This document shows, in pieces, positions 33,965 through 43,418 of a DNA stretch of 64,000 nt; position 1 is the first letter of the stretch, and every line of letters starts with the position of its first letter. The stretch covers positions 1 through 64,000 of the forward strand of contig JBCCMQ010000009.1 of assembly GCA_039026235.1 (NCBI GenBank). The letters are read 5' to 3'. Made by a program: the position numbers and the translations under genes. The notes under the pieces were generated by a model. That model was not told the origin of the DNA. It did no database searches and saw nothing but the letters and a program-made list of their open reading frames with translations. The stretch is from JBCCMQ01 sp039026235. Lineage in GTDB: Bacteria; Pseudomonadota; Alphaproteobacteria; Rhodobacterales; Rhodobacteraceae.

Positions 33965-35041
33965 ATGCTCTACCGCGAAGCAGGTGACTTCAAGACGTCA
34001 TACGTCGATGACAGCCAGACCTTCCCGATCCAGTTCGACCGCTATCGGTACTACGCCGTGTTGGCGGTGGCCTTCGGTGTCATTCCCTTCGTCATCAACG
34101 ACTACTGGGCCAATGCCGTCTTCGTGCCGTTTCTGATCTATGCGATCGCGGCCATCGGTCTGAATATTCTGACCGGGTATTGCGGTCAGGTCAGCCTTGG
34201 AACGGGCGGTTTCATGGCGGTTGGCGCCTATGCCTGTTACAAGCTGATGACGGCCTTTCCCGATGTAAGCATCCTCATTCATATCTTGTTGTCGGGCGGT
34301 GTGACGGCGGCAGTCGGCCTGTTGTTCGGGCTGCCCAGTTTGCGGATCAAAGGGTTCTATCTGGCGGTGGCAACGCTTGCCGCGCAGTTCTTTCTTGTTT
34401 GGCTCTTCAACAAGGTCCCGTGGTTTTACAACAATTCCGCCTCGGGTCAGATTTCTGCACCCGAGCGCACGGTGGCGGGCATTATCGTGACTGGGCCAAA
34501 CACCGAAGCCTGGGCAAAATACATGATCTGTCTGATCTTCGTTGTCGCCAGCGCCTGGATCGCGCGGAACATGACACGTGGCACCCTGGGCCGAACCTGG
34601 ATGGCGATCCGCGACATGGACATTGCGGCTGAGATCATTGGTGTGAACCCGCTGCGGGCAAAACTGTCCGCTTTTGCCGTGTCATCGTTTTTCATTGGAA
34701 TTTCAGGTGCGCTGTTCTTTGCGGTCTACCTGGGCGCCGTCGAAGTGGGCGAGGTCTTTGGCATCCAGAAGTCGTTTCTGGTTCTGTTCATGATCATCAT
34801 CGGTGGTCTGGGGTCGATATTTGGCTCCTTCGCGGGGGCGGCCTTTATCGTGCTCTTGCCCGTGCTCTTGAAGAATATCCTCGTGGGCGGTTTCGGCTGG
34901 CCCACCGACCTCGCGGCGCATCTCGAGTTCATCATCGTGGGCGCGCTGATCGTATTTTTCCTGATCGTGGAACCGCACGGGCTGGCACAGCTTTGGCGGC
35001 TTGCGAAGGAAAAGTTGAGGCTTTGGCCATTCCCGCACTAG
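33965..35041 (+). CDS. ABC transporter permease, LivM type
   Basis: 358 aa from ATG 33965, with GGAGGTCAGGT just before it. About nine membrane segments; LivM marks are IGLNILTGYCGQVSLGTGGFMAVGAYA and GRTWMAIRDMDIAAEIIGVNPLRAKL, followed by IIGGLGSIFGSF. It partners LivH. The gene order livG-livH is followed by the SHOCT insertion and then livM-SBP-livF, so this half of the transporter must have its own promoter within 33635-33964. Confidence 0.92.
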   Translation: MLYREAGDFKTSYVDDSQTFPIQFDRYRYYAVLAVAFGVIPFVINDYWANAVFVPFLIYAIAAIGLNILTGYCGQVSLGTGGFMAVGAYACYKLMTAFPDVSILIHILLSGGVTAAVGLLFGLPSLRIKGFYLAVATLAAQFFLVWLFNKVPWFYNNSASGQISAPERTVAGIIVTGPNTEAWAKYMICLIFVVASAWIARNMTRGTLGRTWMAIRDMDIAAEIIGVNPLRAKLSAFAVSSFFIGISGALFFAVYLGAVEVGEVFGIQKSFLVLFMIIIGGLGSIFGSFAGAAFIVLLPVLLKNILVGGFGWPTDLAAHLEFIIVGALIVFFLIVEPHGLAQLWRLAKEKLRLWPFPH

Positions 35042-35105
35042 GCTAGAGCCACGCCCGGCTGGAATCCGGGGAATAATGAAGACGACACCTTTAGGGAGGA
35101 CGAAA

Positions 35106-36386
35106 ATGAAGATGAAACTGACAGGGGCGGCGCTGGTGGCCGTCATGGCCGCGGGGCCGGTGATGGCGGATCTGGTTTTTCCCAGCCTCAGCTACCGGAC
35201 CGGTCCTTATGCTGCCAACGGTATACCCTTTGCAGATGGCTACGCCGACTATTTTACGCTCTTGAACGAGCGAGATGGCGGCATCGGCGGCGTGCCGATC
35301 CGGATGATCGAATGCGAAACCGGCTACAACACCGAAAAGGGCGTTGAATGCTATGAGGCGACAAAGGGCGAGGGCAGTCTGGTCTACCAGCCGCTTTCCA
35401 CCGGCATCACCTATCAGCTGATCCCGAAAGCCACGGCAGACGGTATACCGATCCATTCCATGGGCTACGGGCGGACATCGGCCAAGAATGGCGCGATCTT
35501 CAGCCATATCTTCAACTACCCGGCGAACTACTGGGATGGTGCCTCGATCGCTGTAAAGCACATCATGGATCAGGAAGGCGGCGATATCTCGGGCAAGAAG
35601 ATCGCGCTCGTCTATCACAACTCAGCCTACGGCAAGGAACCGATCCGCACGCTGGAGGAGCTTGGTGCCAAGCATGGCTTCGACTTCCTGCCCATCGCGG
35701 TCGACCATCCGGGCCAAGAGCAGAAAAGCCAGTGGTTGCAGATCCGGCGGGAAAGCCCCGACTATGTCCTAATGTGGGGCTGGGGCGTGATGAACCAGGT
35801 CGCCATTCAGGAGGCTGCCAACATTCGGTTCCCGATGGATAAGTTCATCGGCGTCTGGTGGTCGGGATCGGAGAACGATGTTCTGCCTGCTGGTGACGGT
35901 GCCGACGGATACAAGGCTTTGGCCATGCACGGCACCGGGTCCGACTATCCGATCTATGCCGATATCCAGCAGTACGTTGTCGACAGCGGTAAGGCCGCTG
36001 GCGCGGGCGACCAGATCGGTACCGTGCTTTACAGCCGGGGCATGTATGCCGCGATGCTGGCGGCAGAGGCCGCGAAGACCGCCCAGGGTATCCATGGCAC
36101 TGCCGAGATCACCCCGGCGATGATGCGGGACGGCATGGAGGCGCTCGAGATCTCCGACGCGCTCTTGGATGACCTTGGCATGCCGGGCTTCGGCCCTGCC
36201 TTCAGCGTCTCGTGCGAAAACCACGGCGGCCCGGGGCTGGGCATGGTTCAGCAATGGGACGCCAGTGCCAAGACCTGGAGCCTGATCACCGACATGATCG
36301 AAAGCGACAAGGACGTGATCATGCCGCTGGTGGCTGAAGACTCCGCCGCCTTCGCTTCGGAAAACAATATCGAAGCCGGTTGCTAA
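35106..36386 (+). CDS. ABC transporter substrate-binding protein, LivJ/HAAT type
   Basis: 426 aa from ATG 35106, which has GGGAGGACGAAA at ideal spacing (an ATG at 35076 is in frame but poorly placed). A signal peptide ends near PVMA-D (about residue 22). The mature part is a type-I periplasmic binding protein (GIPFADGYADYFTLLNERDGGIGG, SMGYGRTSAKNGAIFSHIF, IALVYHNSAYGKEPIRTLEELG). It captures the substrate for LivGHMF. The terminator at 36401-36431 would let it be expressed above the downstream livF. Confidence 0.92.
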   Translation: MKMKLTGAALVAVMAAGPVMADLVFPSLSYRTGPYAANGIPFADGYADYFTLLNERDGGIGGVPIRMIECETGYNTEKGVECYEATKGEGSLVYQPLSTGITYQLIPKATADGIPIHSMGYGRTSAKNGAIFSHIFNYPANYWDGASIAVKHIMDQEGGDISGKKIALVYHNSAYGKEPIRTLEELGAKHGFDFLPIAVDHPGQEQKSQWLQIRRESPDYVLMWGWGVMNQVAIQEAANIRFPMDKFIGVWWSGSENDVLPAGDGADGYKALAMHGTGSDYPIYADIQQYVVDSGKAAGAGDQIGTVLYSRGMYAAMLAAEAAKTAQGIHGTAEITPAMMRDGMEALEISDALLDDLGMPGFGPAFSVSCENHGGPGLGMVQQWDASAKTWSLITDMIESDKDVIMPLVAEDSAAFASENNIEAGC

Positions 36387-36400
36387 GGCCTAGCAATCTG

Positions 36401-36431
36401 CCCGTCCCGCGTTCTGCGGGGCGGGCTTTTC
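36401..36431 (+). terminator. Intrinsic terminator/attenuator between binding protein and livF
   Basis: GCCCGTCCCGC (36401-36411) pairs with GCGGGGCGGGC (36417-36427) with one G-U pair, a 5-nt loop and TTTT. It is 15 bp after the binding-protein stop. Partial read-through would still supply livF. Confidence 0.85.
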
Positions 36432-36449
36432 CCTGAATTGAGGATCCAG

Positions 36450-37274
36450 ATGCTCGACGCTGCGAAGACCGAGTCCACGCTTTTGGAAGTCAACAATATC
36501 GAGGTGATCTACAACCATGTGATCCTCGTGCTGAAAGGTGTCAGCCTGAGCGTAAAACAGGGTGGGATCACCGCGCTCTTGGGCGGCAATGGCGCGGGCA
36601 AGACGACAACGCTGAAGGCGATATCAAACCTTTTGCGGTCGGAACGCGGCGAGGTGACCAAAGGCACGATCACCTACCGCGGCGAACGCATCCAGGACCG
36701 GAACCCGGCCGATCTGGTGAAGGCGGGTGTCATCCAGGTGATGGAGGGTCGCCATTGTTTTGAGCATCTGACAGTCGAAGAAAACCTGCTGACGGGCGCC
36801 TACACGCGCCGCGACGGCAAGGCGGCTGTCACCGAGGATCTTGAGCTTGTCTATTCCTACTTTCCGCGCCTGAAGGAACGGCGGAAAAGCCAGGCGGGCT
36901 ATACCTCTGGCGGGGAACAGCAGATGTGCGCCATCGGCCGCGCGCTGATGAGCCGGCCTGAGATGATCCTGCTGGACGAGCCGTCCATGGGCCTTGCACC
37001 GCAACTGGTCGAAGAGATCTTTGGCATCGTCAAAAGCCTGAATGAAAAGGAAGGCGTCAGTTTTCTGCTGGCCGAACAGAACACCAATGTGGCGCTGCGG
37101 TTTGCCCACTACGGCTATATTCTGGAATCGGGCCGCGTGGTGATGGACGGTCCCGCAGAGGACCTGCGCGAGAACCCGGATGTAAAAGAGTTCTACCTGG
37201 GCATGTCCGAACAGGGCCGCAAGTCATTCCGCGACGTCCGCAGCTACCGGCGCCGCAAACGCTGGTTAAGCTGA
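36450..37274 (+). CDS. ABC transporter ATP-binding protein, LivF type
   Basis: 274 aa from ATG 36450. Walker A is LLGGNGAGKTTTLKA, the signature is YTSGGEQQMCAIGRAL, and Walker B is MILLDEPSMGLAP; the H-loop position carries AEQN as usual in LivF. It has a longer basic C-terminus (about 25 extra residues ending RRRKRWLS) than typical LivF. It pairs with the LivG-type ATPase at 30263. Last gene of the cluster. Confidence 0.92.
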   Translation: MLDAAKTESTLLEVNNIEVIYNHVILVLKGVSLSVKQGGITALLGGNGAGKTTTLKAISNLLRSERGEVTKGTITYRGERIQDRNPADLVKAGVIQVMEGRHCFEHLTVEENLLTGAYTRRDGKAAVTEDLELVYSYFPRLKERRKSQAGYTSGGEQQMCAIGRALMSRPEMILLDEPSMGLAPQLVEEIFGIVKSLNEKEGVSFLLAEQNTNVALRFAHYGYILESGRVVMDGPAEDLRENPDVKEFYLGMSEQGRKSFRDVRSYRRRKRWLS

Positions 37275-37685
37275 GCGCAGAAGTCCGGGTACTTGGCGGT
37301 CGCGCTTCGCCCTCATTCGGATTTCGTTCGAACCCAAGACCGACGTCCTTGGAATTCGCAGGAAAGAGCCTTCAGTCGACGCTGAGTCAAGTCGTAACGG
37401 TCCGCAATGCGGACCGAACCGCCGTTCGAAGTTCGTATATTGCCCATTCTGCATCAACTCGGATGTCCAGGACAGCCTTTGCTGCAAAGGGCGTAGACCG
37501 CAAGCGCGGTGGCTGAGGTGATGAGCAAAGTTCAGTTAAGAGCCCCACTTGCGCCTGAGCCGACGTCAATTGGAGAGACTTGGGAACCACATCCTCTGGT
37601 CAGCCTTCTCAAGGCAGATGAATCTAATATGAGCGCTATTGATCGAGCGCGTTGTTTGACCAGGCCAGCGATTCCAAAAAAATGG
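37275..37685. other. Intergenic region with no recognisable gene
   Basis: 411 bp between livF and the LysR gene. The only clear structure is the perfect 8-bp hairpin CGGTCCGC/GCGGACCG at about 37398-37416, without a T tract. Short open frames here show no family resemblance, and no tRNA or promoter pair was recognised. Confidence 0.5.
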
Positions 37686-38600
37686 CTATGCTAGCCTTAT
37701 CGTCGTACTGGAGCGTGCCAGATCTTCTGCCTTTTCCTTCAGGATCCGCATGAATTTCTCTACATCTGCTTTCGGTCGGGTTTTACGGGGCATCAAAACA
37801 CCAAAAGACATCCAGCGCTCAGGTTCCAATGGGATAACCGATACTCGATCAGAGGAGCATTGGGTGGCCACAAGTTCGTCGGCCACGGTGATTCCAACGC
37901 CGCATTCGGCAAGCGAACACGCCATTTGGGACGATGCGACTTCGATGTATTGACGCGCCGTTATCCCAGCCGCGCCAAAGAAATCATCCGCCTGTTCGCG
38001 CAGTAGGAGGCCGCGCATCAAGCGAATGATCGGGCAATCCTTCAAATCGTCGGCGTCAATAGTGCTTTTGCTGCTGAGGGAATGATCTCGAGGGACCACC
38101 GCTTGGGCCCGCATCTGAAACAGAACTTCCGTGCTGATCTCCGGATGATCCACAGGCAATGCACCGATGCCCAGGTCATATTGCTTCCCGGCAAGCCATT
38201 TGCTTGCCTCGCGCCGGGTTTGTACGTCAAGCATCACGTTCGTGGTCGGGCTTGTCCCCAGAAACTGGGCCACCGCCGGGACAGTGAATGCATGCGCCAC
38301 GCGGGGCATTGTGACGATGCGCAAGGTCTCGGCTTTGCCGGCGCGGATGTCGGCAGCGATGTTTGGAATCTCATCCAGGTTGTTCAGGATACGCCCGGCT
38401 TCAAGGTAGAAGGACAACCCCTCGTCAGTGGGCGTCAGGTTTCGCCCAGAACGGTCAAATAGGGTCAGGCGAAGCTCGCCTTCCAACGCGCTGATCAATC
38501 GGCTCACTGCCGGTTGGCTAAGGTTTATAGCCTCGGCAGCTTTGGCCAAAGTACCCCCGGCGAGCGTCGCCCGAAAGGCTCTTAGAGCTTTTACGTTCAT
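37686..38600 (-). CDS. LysR-family regulator of the tct cluster
   Basis: 304 aa. The N-terminal winged helix (about 1-60) reads MNVKALRAFRATLAGGTLAK then AAEAINLSQPAVSRLISALEG. The rest is a periplasmic-binding-protein-like effector domain. It is divergent from tctC with 98 bp of AT-rich spacer, the usual place for a LysR regulator of the adjacent operon, and probably activates it in response to the transported carboxylate. Confidence 0.92.
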   Translation of the reverse strand: MNVKALRAFRATLAGGTLAKAAEAINLSQPAVSRLISALEGELRLTLFDRSGRNLTPTDEGLSFYLEAGRILNNLDEIPNIAADIRAGKAETLRIVTMPRVAHAFTVPAVAQFLGTSPTTNVMLDVQTRREASKWLAGKQYDLGIGALPVDHPEISTEVLFQMRAQAVVPRDHSLSSKSTIDADDLKDCPIIRLMRGLLLREQADDFFGAAGITARQYIEVASSQMACSLAECGVGITVADELVATQCSSDRVSVIPLEPERWMSFGVLMPRKTRPKADVEKFMRILKEKAEDLARSSTTIRLA

Positions 38601-38642
38601 GCCATTACTTTCAATTTTTGCAACTAATCTAATCTTATTTGC

Positions 38643-38655
38643 ATTTTTAGAAAAT
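38643..38655. promoter_or_regulatory. Candidate LysR operator
   Basis: ATTTT-TAG-AAAAT is a 13-bp palindrome in an AT-rich spacer between the LysR gene and tctC. It contains the T-N11-A form bound by LysR-type regulators. No -10 box could be fixed beside it. Confidence 0.35.
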
Positions 38656-38698
38656 TATCACCCGGCGTAAAGTGGCGAAGTGATCTAGGGAGGAATTC

Positions 38699-39658
38699 AT
38701 GAAACGCAGATCGTTTATTGGCCTGTCCGGGGCCGCCCTCGCCGTGTTGGCCTCCACCGGGGCCAGCGTGGCGCAAGAATGGCCCGTTCGCCCTGTGAAC
38801 TTGGTGGTGCCCTATCGCGCTGGAGGAGGAACCGATGCCTATGCCCGCGCCATTGCGGCAGCGGCCGAAGGGATCTTACGGACGCCGGTGGTGGTGGTGA
38901 ACACACCCGGGTCCGGCGGGTTGAACGGCGCCAACCAAGTGCTGAACGCGCGGCCGGACGGCTATACGATGATGCTGACCTCGGGCGGGTCGTTCCTACT
39001 GTCGACGCTGACGCGCGATACCAAAATAAACGCATTGGATTCGTTCGAGTTCGTTGCCCAGGTGGGCCGCCTGAACACCTCGTTGATGGTACCGATCGCC
39101 AGCCCATTTGAGACGGTCGAAGATCTGATCTCGGCGGCTCAGGCCGACCCGGGCTCGCTGCGATGGGCCCATTCAGGACGCGGAGGGTTTCATTTCTTCG
39201 GCGGTCTTGGGTTCCTCGATGCCAACGGGATTGAGGCCCAGGATGTACCTTTCCAAGGCGGTGGCCCCACCCGTGCCGCACTCATCGGACAGCAAGCCGA
39301 TTTTGGCTTTCTAGGTGTGCAACAGGCTGCCGGGTTCGAAGATCAGTTGCGTGTTTTGGCTGTTAACAGCGCTGACCGCGATACGATCATGACCGCGGTG
39401 CCGTCCTTCGGCGAGCAGGGCATCCCCTTCGCCGACGTGTCCTCGCCAGTGATCGTGATGGCTCCTGAAGGTACTCCGGCAGAGGTCATAGGCGCCATGG
39501 AGGTCGCGTTAGAACAGATCGCCGCCACGCCCGAATTCGCTGAGCTATTGCTCGCCAGGGGGACCGGTCCGGTCTACCAATCGGGCGCCGATGCAGAGGT
39601 TGGCTTGCGCGCCATGGCTGACGCCGTGGGCCCCTTGGTGGAAAGTCTGGCGGAATAA
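38699..39658 (+). CDS. tctC: Tripartite tricarboxylate transporter binding protein (TctC)
   Basis: 319 aa. The N-terminus MKRRSFIGLSGAALAVLAST has a twin-arginine-like motif, and cleavage is likely after VAQ (about 27). The mature protein is a Bug-family binding protein: WPVRPVNLVVPYRAGGGTDAYAR and the later SGGSFLLSTL loop. It binds a di- or tricarboxylate and passes it to TctAB. GGGAGGAATTC lies just before the start. First gene of the LysR-controlled operon. Confidence 0.92.
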   Translation: MKRRSFIGLSGAALAVLASTGASVAQEWPVRPVNLVVPYRAGGGTDAYARAIAAAAEGILRTPVVVVNTPGSGGLNGANQVLNARPDGYTMMLTSGGSFLLSTLTRDTKINALDSFEFVAQVGRLNTSLMVPIASPFETVEDLISAAQADPGSLRWAHSGRGGFHFFGGLGFLDANGIEAQDVPFQGGGPTRAALIGQQADFGFLGVQQAAGFEDQLRVLAVNSADRDTIMTAVPSFGEQGIPFADVSSPVIVMAPEGTPAEVIGAMEVALEQIAATPEFAELLLARGTGPVYQSGADAEVGLRAMADAVGPLVESLAE

Positions 39659-39736
39659 AACCAAACCGCAAACAGGGCCAGGCGCGCAATCGCTGTACCT
39701 GGCCCCACACGACAAGGGCACCTGGGGAGGAGAGCC

Positions 39737-40198
39737 GTGCGGAGATATATCGAAAGTGTGGTCCTGACAGCCATTGGCGCCTTGGGAATTTGGGGGGCAT
39801 GGCAAGTGCCGGCCGCGTCTTCGGGCGATACCTGGGCGGGTGTTGTACCCTTTGCGGCGGCACTGGCGCTGATCGCCCTGGCGGGTATCATGGCGCTTTC
39901 CGCAGCCCGTCAGCCCGCCGACGGCCCGGTGGAAAGCACGAGTGGCATGCTCGACATCCTGATCCTATTCGCTGTGGCGCTGCTCTATCAGCAATCGCTG
40001 CGCTGGTTTGGGTACATCTTGCCCACGGCCATTGCGGCACCGATCGTTTTATACCTCTTCGGGGTGCGAAACTGGATCGGGCTGGGGTTGTCGGTAGTGC
40101 TGTGCCCGCTGGTCTTTCACGTCATCTTCTTTGAGCTTTTGGGTGTGTTCCCGCCCTTCGGCCTGGTCTTTGACCTGCTGTTTTATCTTCGGGGGTAA
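39737..40198 (+). CDS. tctB: Tripartite tricarboxylate transporter small subunit (TctB)
   Basis: 153 aa from GTG 39737, after GGGAGGAGAGCC. Four membrane segments (about 5-25, 32-52, 72-90, 95-145), as in TctB. It is the poorly conserved small membrane subunit between TctC and TctA. The tctA start follows 5 bp after its stop. Confidence 0.88.
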   Translation: MRRYIESVVLTAIGALGIWGAWQVPAASSGDTWAGVVPFAAALALIALAGIMALSAARQPADGPVESTSGMLDILILFAVALLYQQSLRWFGYILPTAIAAPIVLYLFGVRNWIGLGLSVVLCPLVFHVIFFELLGVFPPFGLVFDLLFYLRG

Positions 40199-40203
40199 TC
40201 ATT

Positions 40204-41718
40204 ATGGATATCTTTCCCGCCCTCCTGTCGGTGATCACTGACCCCACTTTGCTTTTCGCCATCGTTTTGGCCGCGGCCGTCGGCATGGTGGTGGGCGCAA
40301 CCCCGGGTCTGACGGCCTCTGCCGCCATCGCAATGCTGCTGCCGATTACTTTCTATATGTCTCCGCTATTTGCGCTGGCCTTTCTATATGTGATCGGAAA
40401 ATCCGGGCGCTATGGCGGGTCTATTGCCGCAATTCTGTTCAATACGCCGGGTACAGCGGCTTCCGCGGCCACCCAGATCGATGGCTATCCACTCGCGCGC
40501 TCGGGTAAGGCGGGCAAGGCGATGAAAGTGGCCACGATCTCTTCGGTGATCGGGGATTTCATGGGCGACATCATGCTGGTGGTGGGCGTCGGCTTTATCG
40601 CCTCCATTGCTTTGCGCTTAGGCCCACCAGAGACATTTGCAATCTACTTCGCGGCCTTCGTCGTCATCGGCTCGGTCATCGGCAAGTCCGTTGCCAAGGG
40701 CCTGGCTTCCGCGGTGCTTGGAGTGTTAGTGGCCACTATTGGAATCGATCCGATCTCGGGCCATGAACGTTTTACCTTTGGTATGTTTGAATTATCGAAT
40801 GGCGTGGGTCTGGTGCCCCTGATGATCGGCGTCTTCGTCCTGGGAGAAGTCTTTGCCCAGATGGAGAGCCGCAAGCGCGCAGATGAGCCCGCAGAGGAAA
40901 ATGCAAGCGACGGCGACGGCAACAGCCTCAATTGGGAAGAATACCGCCCGTGCTTGCCCCACGCCCTGCGCGGCGGTTTCATCGGGGCCGGGATCGGCGT
41001 GCTGCCGGGACTTGGCTCTGCAATTGCGGCCTTCATCTCATACGGCGAAGGCAAGCGACGGGCCAAAAACCCAGAGCAATGGGGCAAAGGCGCCTTAGAA
41101 GGCGTCGCTGCCCCTGAGGCCGCCAACAATGCGGTTTCCGGCCCGTCCATGGCACCGCTGTTGACCCTGGGCATCCCGGGCTCAACCATCGGCGCGATCC
41201 TGTTGGGCGTGTTCCTGATCCATGGCATCCAGGTCGGCCCGACCCTGTTCCTGACCGACCGAGAGCTGGTATACCAGCTCTTTGCCTGCGGTATGATCGG
41301 CATCGCGGCCTATGGTCTGATTGGCTATTTCGGCGCCACCCAGGTGGCCCGGCTGATCCTGAAGATTCCGACCAATGTTCTCTACCCGATGATCTTTCTG
41401 ACCGCCTTCGTGGCCGCCTATTCAGCGCGGGGCTCCATGTTTGATGTCACTGTGATGACCGTCGCCGGCTTCGCCGGCTGGCTGATGCGCAAATACGATT
41501 TCAACATCGCAGCCTTCGTGATCTCTTTCGTGCTTGCCAAGGGGGCGGAGGAAACCTTCCGCCAATCGCTTCTGATGTCGGACGGCGGCATCCTGATCTT
41601 CATAGAACGGCCCATCGCGGCGCTCTTTATCGTTATCGGGATCGCGGCCATCGGATTCCGAATCCGGTCCGTTATGCGCGAGCGCCGGATCGCCGAAGGT
41701 GGCCTGAACGATGCGTGA
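40204..41718 (+). CDS. tctA: Tripartite tricarboxylate transporter large subunit (TctA)
   Basis: 504 aa with about 11-12 membrane segments. TctA marks are GMVVGATPGLTASAAIAMLLP, YGGSIAAILFNTPGTAASAAT and GIPGSTIGAILLGVFLIHGIQ. It translocates the carboxylate using an ion gradient. The lyase gene starts inside its last codons (8-bp overlap), a strong hint that the imported compound is the lyase substrate. Confidence 0.94.
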   Translation: MDIFPALLSVITDPTLLFAIVLAAAVGMVVGATPGLTASAAIAMLLPITFYMSPLFALAFLYVIGKSGRYGGSIAAILFNTPGTAASAATQIDGYPLARSGKAGKAMKVATISSVIGDFMGDIMLVVGVGFIASIALRLGPPETFAIYFAAFVVIGSVIGKSVAKGLASAVLGVLVATIGIDPISGHERFTFGMFELSNGVGLVPLMIGVFVLGEVFAQMESRKRADEPAEENASDGDGNSLNWEEYRPCLPHALRGGFIGAGIGVLPGLGSAIAAFISYGEGKRRAKNPEQWGKGALEGVAAPEAANNAVSGPSMAPLLTLGIPGSTIGAILLGVFLIHGIQVGPTLFLTDRELVYQLFACGMIGIAAYGLIGYFGATQVARLILKIPTNVLYPMIFLTAFVAAYSARGSMFDVTVMTVAGFAGWLMRKYDFNIAAFVISFVLAKGAEETFRQSLLMSDGGILIFIERPIAALFIVIGIAAIGFRIRSVMRERRIAEGGLNDA

Positions 41719-42811
41719 GCTTTCCCATTGGGGCGATCTATTCACCACGCCTGAGATGCGCGAAATCTGGTCAGAGGAGGCAACCATCGCAGCCTGGCTA
41801 AGGGCCGAGAGCAGTTTGGCTGAGGCCCAAGCCAAACACGGCGTCATTCCGCCCGCCGCCGCGGCTGCCATTGGGCGGGTACGGGCGACTGATATCGATT
41901 TAAACCGGCTGCGTGGGGACATGGCCCTGGTGGGACGACCGATCATCGGTCTGGTCAAACAGATCCGCGAGCATGTGGGCGCCGACACGGCCGCCCACGT
42001 CCATTGCCATTCCACAACACAAGACATCATGGACACCGCCTCGGTGCTTCAGATGCAAGCGGGCATTAACCTGATCCAGGGGCGTTTGAGCACCGCAATC
42101 ACCCAGGTGGACCGTTTCATAGAGGAAAACGGGCAGACGGAGATGATGGGCCGCACCAACGGCCAAGCTGCGATCCCACTGCAATTCGCAACGAAGCTGG
42201 GCGTATGGCGCTCTGAATTATCGAGGCGGAGCGAGGTTATCCGAAGCGCGGCAACCCGGTGTTTGGCCGTTCAAATGGGTGGTGCGGTGGGTGATCTCAG
42301 CCAATATGGCAACGCTGTTCTGGGACAGGCGGTAAAAGTCTCGGTGGCCGAAGCGCTGAACCTTGCCGCAATAGAGCCCCATTGGCAGAATGCCCGGGAC
42401 GGCATCCACGATATCGCATCAACACTTGGTGCGCTCTGCGCGACGCTTGCAAAAATCGCACAGAATGTGAACCTCCTGGCCTCTAACGGCATCGATGAAG
42501 TGTCCGAAGGATATGTAGATGGACGCGGAGCTTCCTCAGCCATGGCCCATAAACAAAACCAAAGGGGATCGGAATTTGGCGAAGCTGTCGCTCGGTTAGG
42601 TCGGCAATGCTGTGAGCGGATGGGGGAGGCGACGCTTCATCAGCATGAACGCTCCGGCGGCGCATGGATCATGGAATGGGTAATCATTCCCGAAGCTTTC
42701 CTTTTCACCGACGCAGCGCTCAGCCATTTAGTCGCGACACTTGGTGGCCTGCAGATTCACAGCGACCGCATGCAAGCCAACGTTCGAAAGTTTTATTCCG
42801 AAACCACCTGA
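41711..42811 (+). CDS. Fumarase/aspartase-superfamily lyase (ADSL/CMLE-like)
   Basis: 366 aa, shorter than adenylosuccinate lyase or carboxymuconate cycloisomerase (about 430-450). The N-terminal LSHWGDLFTTPEMREIWSEEATIAAWLRAE, the catalytic segment HCHSTTQDIMDTASVLQMQ and the superfamily signature region GASSAMAHKQNQRGSE are clear. The signature normally reads GSSxMPxKxNP, so the P is replaced by A and a C-terminal domain is short. The enzymes add or remove a group across a fumarate-like double bond. Translational coupling to tctA suggests a step on an imported tri- or amino-polycarboxylate. The substrate is not determined. Confidence 0.75.
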   Translation: MRELSHWGDLFTTPEMREIWSEEATIAAWLRAESSLAEAQAKHGVIPPAAAAAIGRVRATDIDLNRLRGDMALVGRPIIGLVKQIREHVGADTAAHVHCHSTTQDIMDTASVLQMQAGINLIQGRLSTAITQVDRFIEENGQTEMMGRTNGQAAIPLQFATKLGVWRSELSRRSEVIRSAATRCLAVQMGGAVGDLSQYGNAVLGQAVKVSVAEALNLAAIEPHWQNARDGIHDIASTLGALCATLAKIAQNVNLLASNGIDEVSEGYVDGRGASSAMAHKQNQRGSEFGEAVARLGRQCCERMGEATLHQHERSGGAWIMEWVIIPEAFLFTDAALSHLVATLGGLQIHSDRMQANVRKFYSETT

Positions 42812-43193
42812 TGCTGCGCTAGAGTTCCCAGTCGTCAGACAATCGGAAACCGGCATGAAACATTCCCCCGCGCACTAGCTAATTTGTTTAGAGTCGTAGA
42901 ATTCAAGATCGACGGCTCGAAGGTTGCCGGCGTTTGCATGAACGGCAAGACGTCGCGCGGCATAGCAGCAAAGAAGTCGACGCAAGCCGTCAAATTTCGC
43001 CGCTGATGGTACGAACCTCGGCTCTTGGTTTGCGAATGACGGCAAATTAATCGAGATGGCACAAGATCAAAGGACTGGCCCGACCCATAGATGGCCGGTT
43101 CCTTTCCGCCCAAGGCAAGGGACTTGCCGCACGGGCATTGGGCGGCAAAAAGCCCAAATTGCGGCATGCTGCAAATCACACCAACGTCCGCTC
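42812..43193. other. Intergenic region with no recognisable gene
   Basis: 382 bp between the lyase gene and the small membrane gene. Both strands have open frames of more than 100 codons by chance, but none shows family motifs or a ribosome site. No repeat or tRNA was recognised. It marks the left edge of a gene-poor zone reaching 44837. Confidence 0.45.
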
Positions 43194-43418
43194 TTAGGGC
43201 CGAACAATAGAGCGAAGAGCCCACTTTCTTAGCGCAACAATCGCCCAAACGCCTTCTGCGATCATGAACGGAATCGAACCTATCAGGAGCGCATAGATGG
43301 CTGCGCACAAGCAGGCTCCGGCGAATGCGAGGGTGAAGACGGGTGCTCTGCCTTCCAACGCGTAAAACAGTACCATGCAGCAGATTGCGAGAAAGCCAAA
43401 CGATTCAATCATCGCCAT
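43194..43418 (-). CDS. 74-aa membrane protein downstream of MerR
   Basis: From ATG 43418 (MAMIESFGFLAICCMVLFYA), overlapping the MerR gene end by 14 bp; ATG 43412 is a close alternative. Three hydrophobic segments: about 5-22, 28-45 and 48-66 (FMIAEGVWAIVALRKW). Cys pairs lie in the first and second segments (ICCMV, ACLCAA). The layout resembles small 'CBU_0592-like' membrane proteins, but it is not a known mercury transporter. Confidence 0.7.
   Translation of the reverse strand: MAMIESFGFLAICCMVLFYALEGRAPVFTLAFAGACLCAAIYALLIGSIPFMIAEGVWAIVALRKWALRSIVRP

Noticed and set aside
42835..43308. 157-codon reverse open frame
   Set aside because: No ribosome site, no family resemblance, and it overlaps the well-supported small membrane gene.
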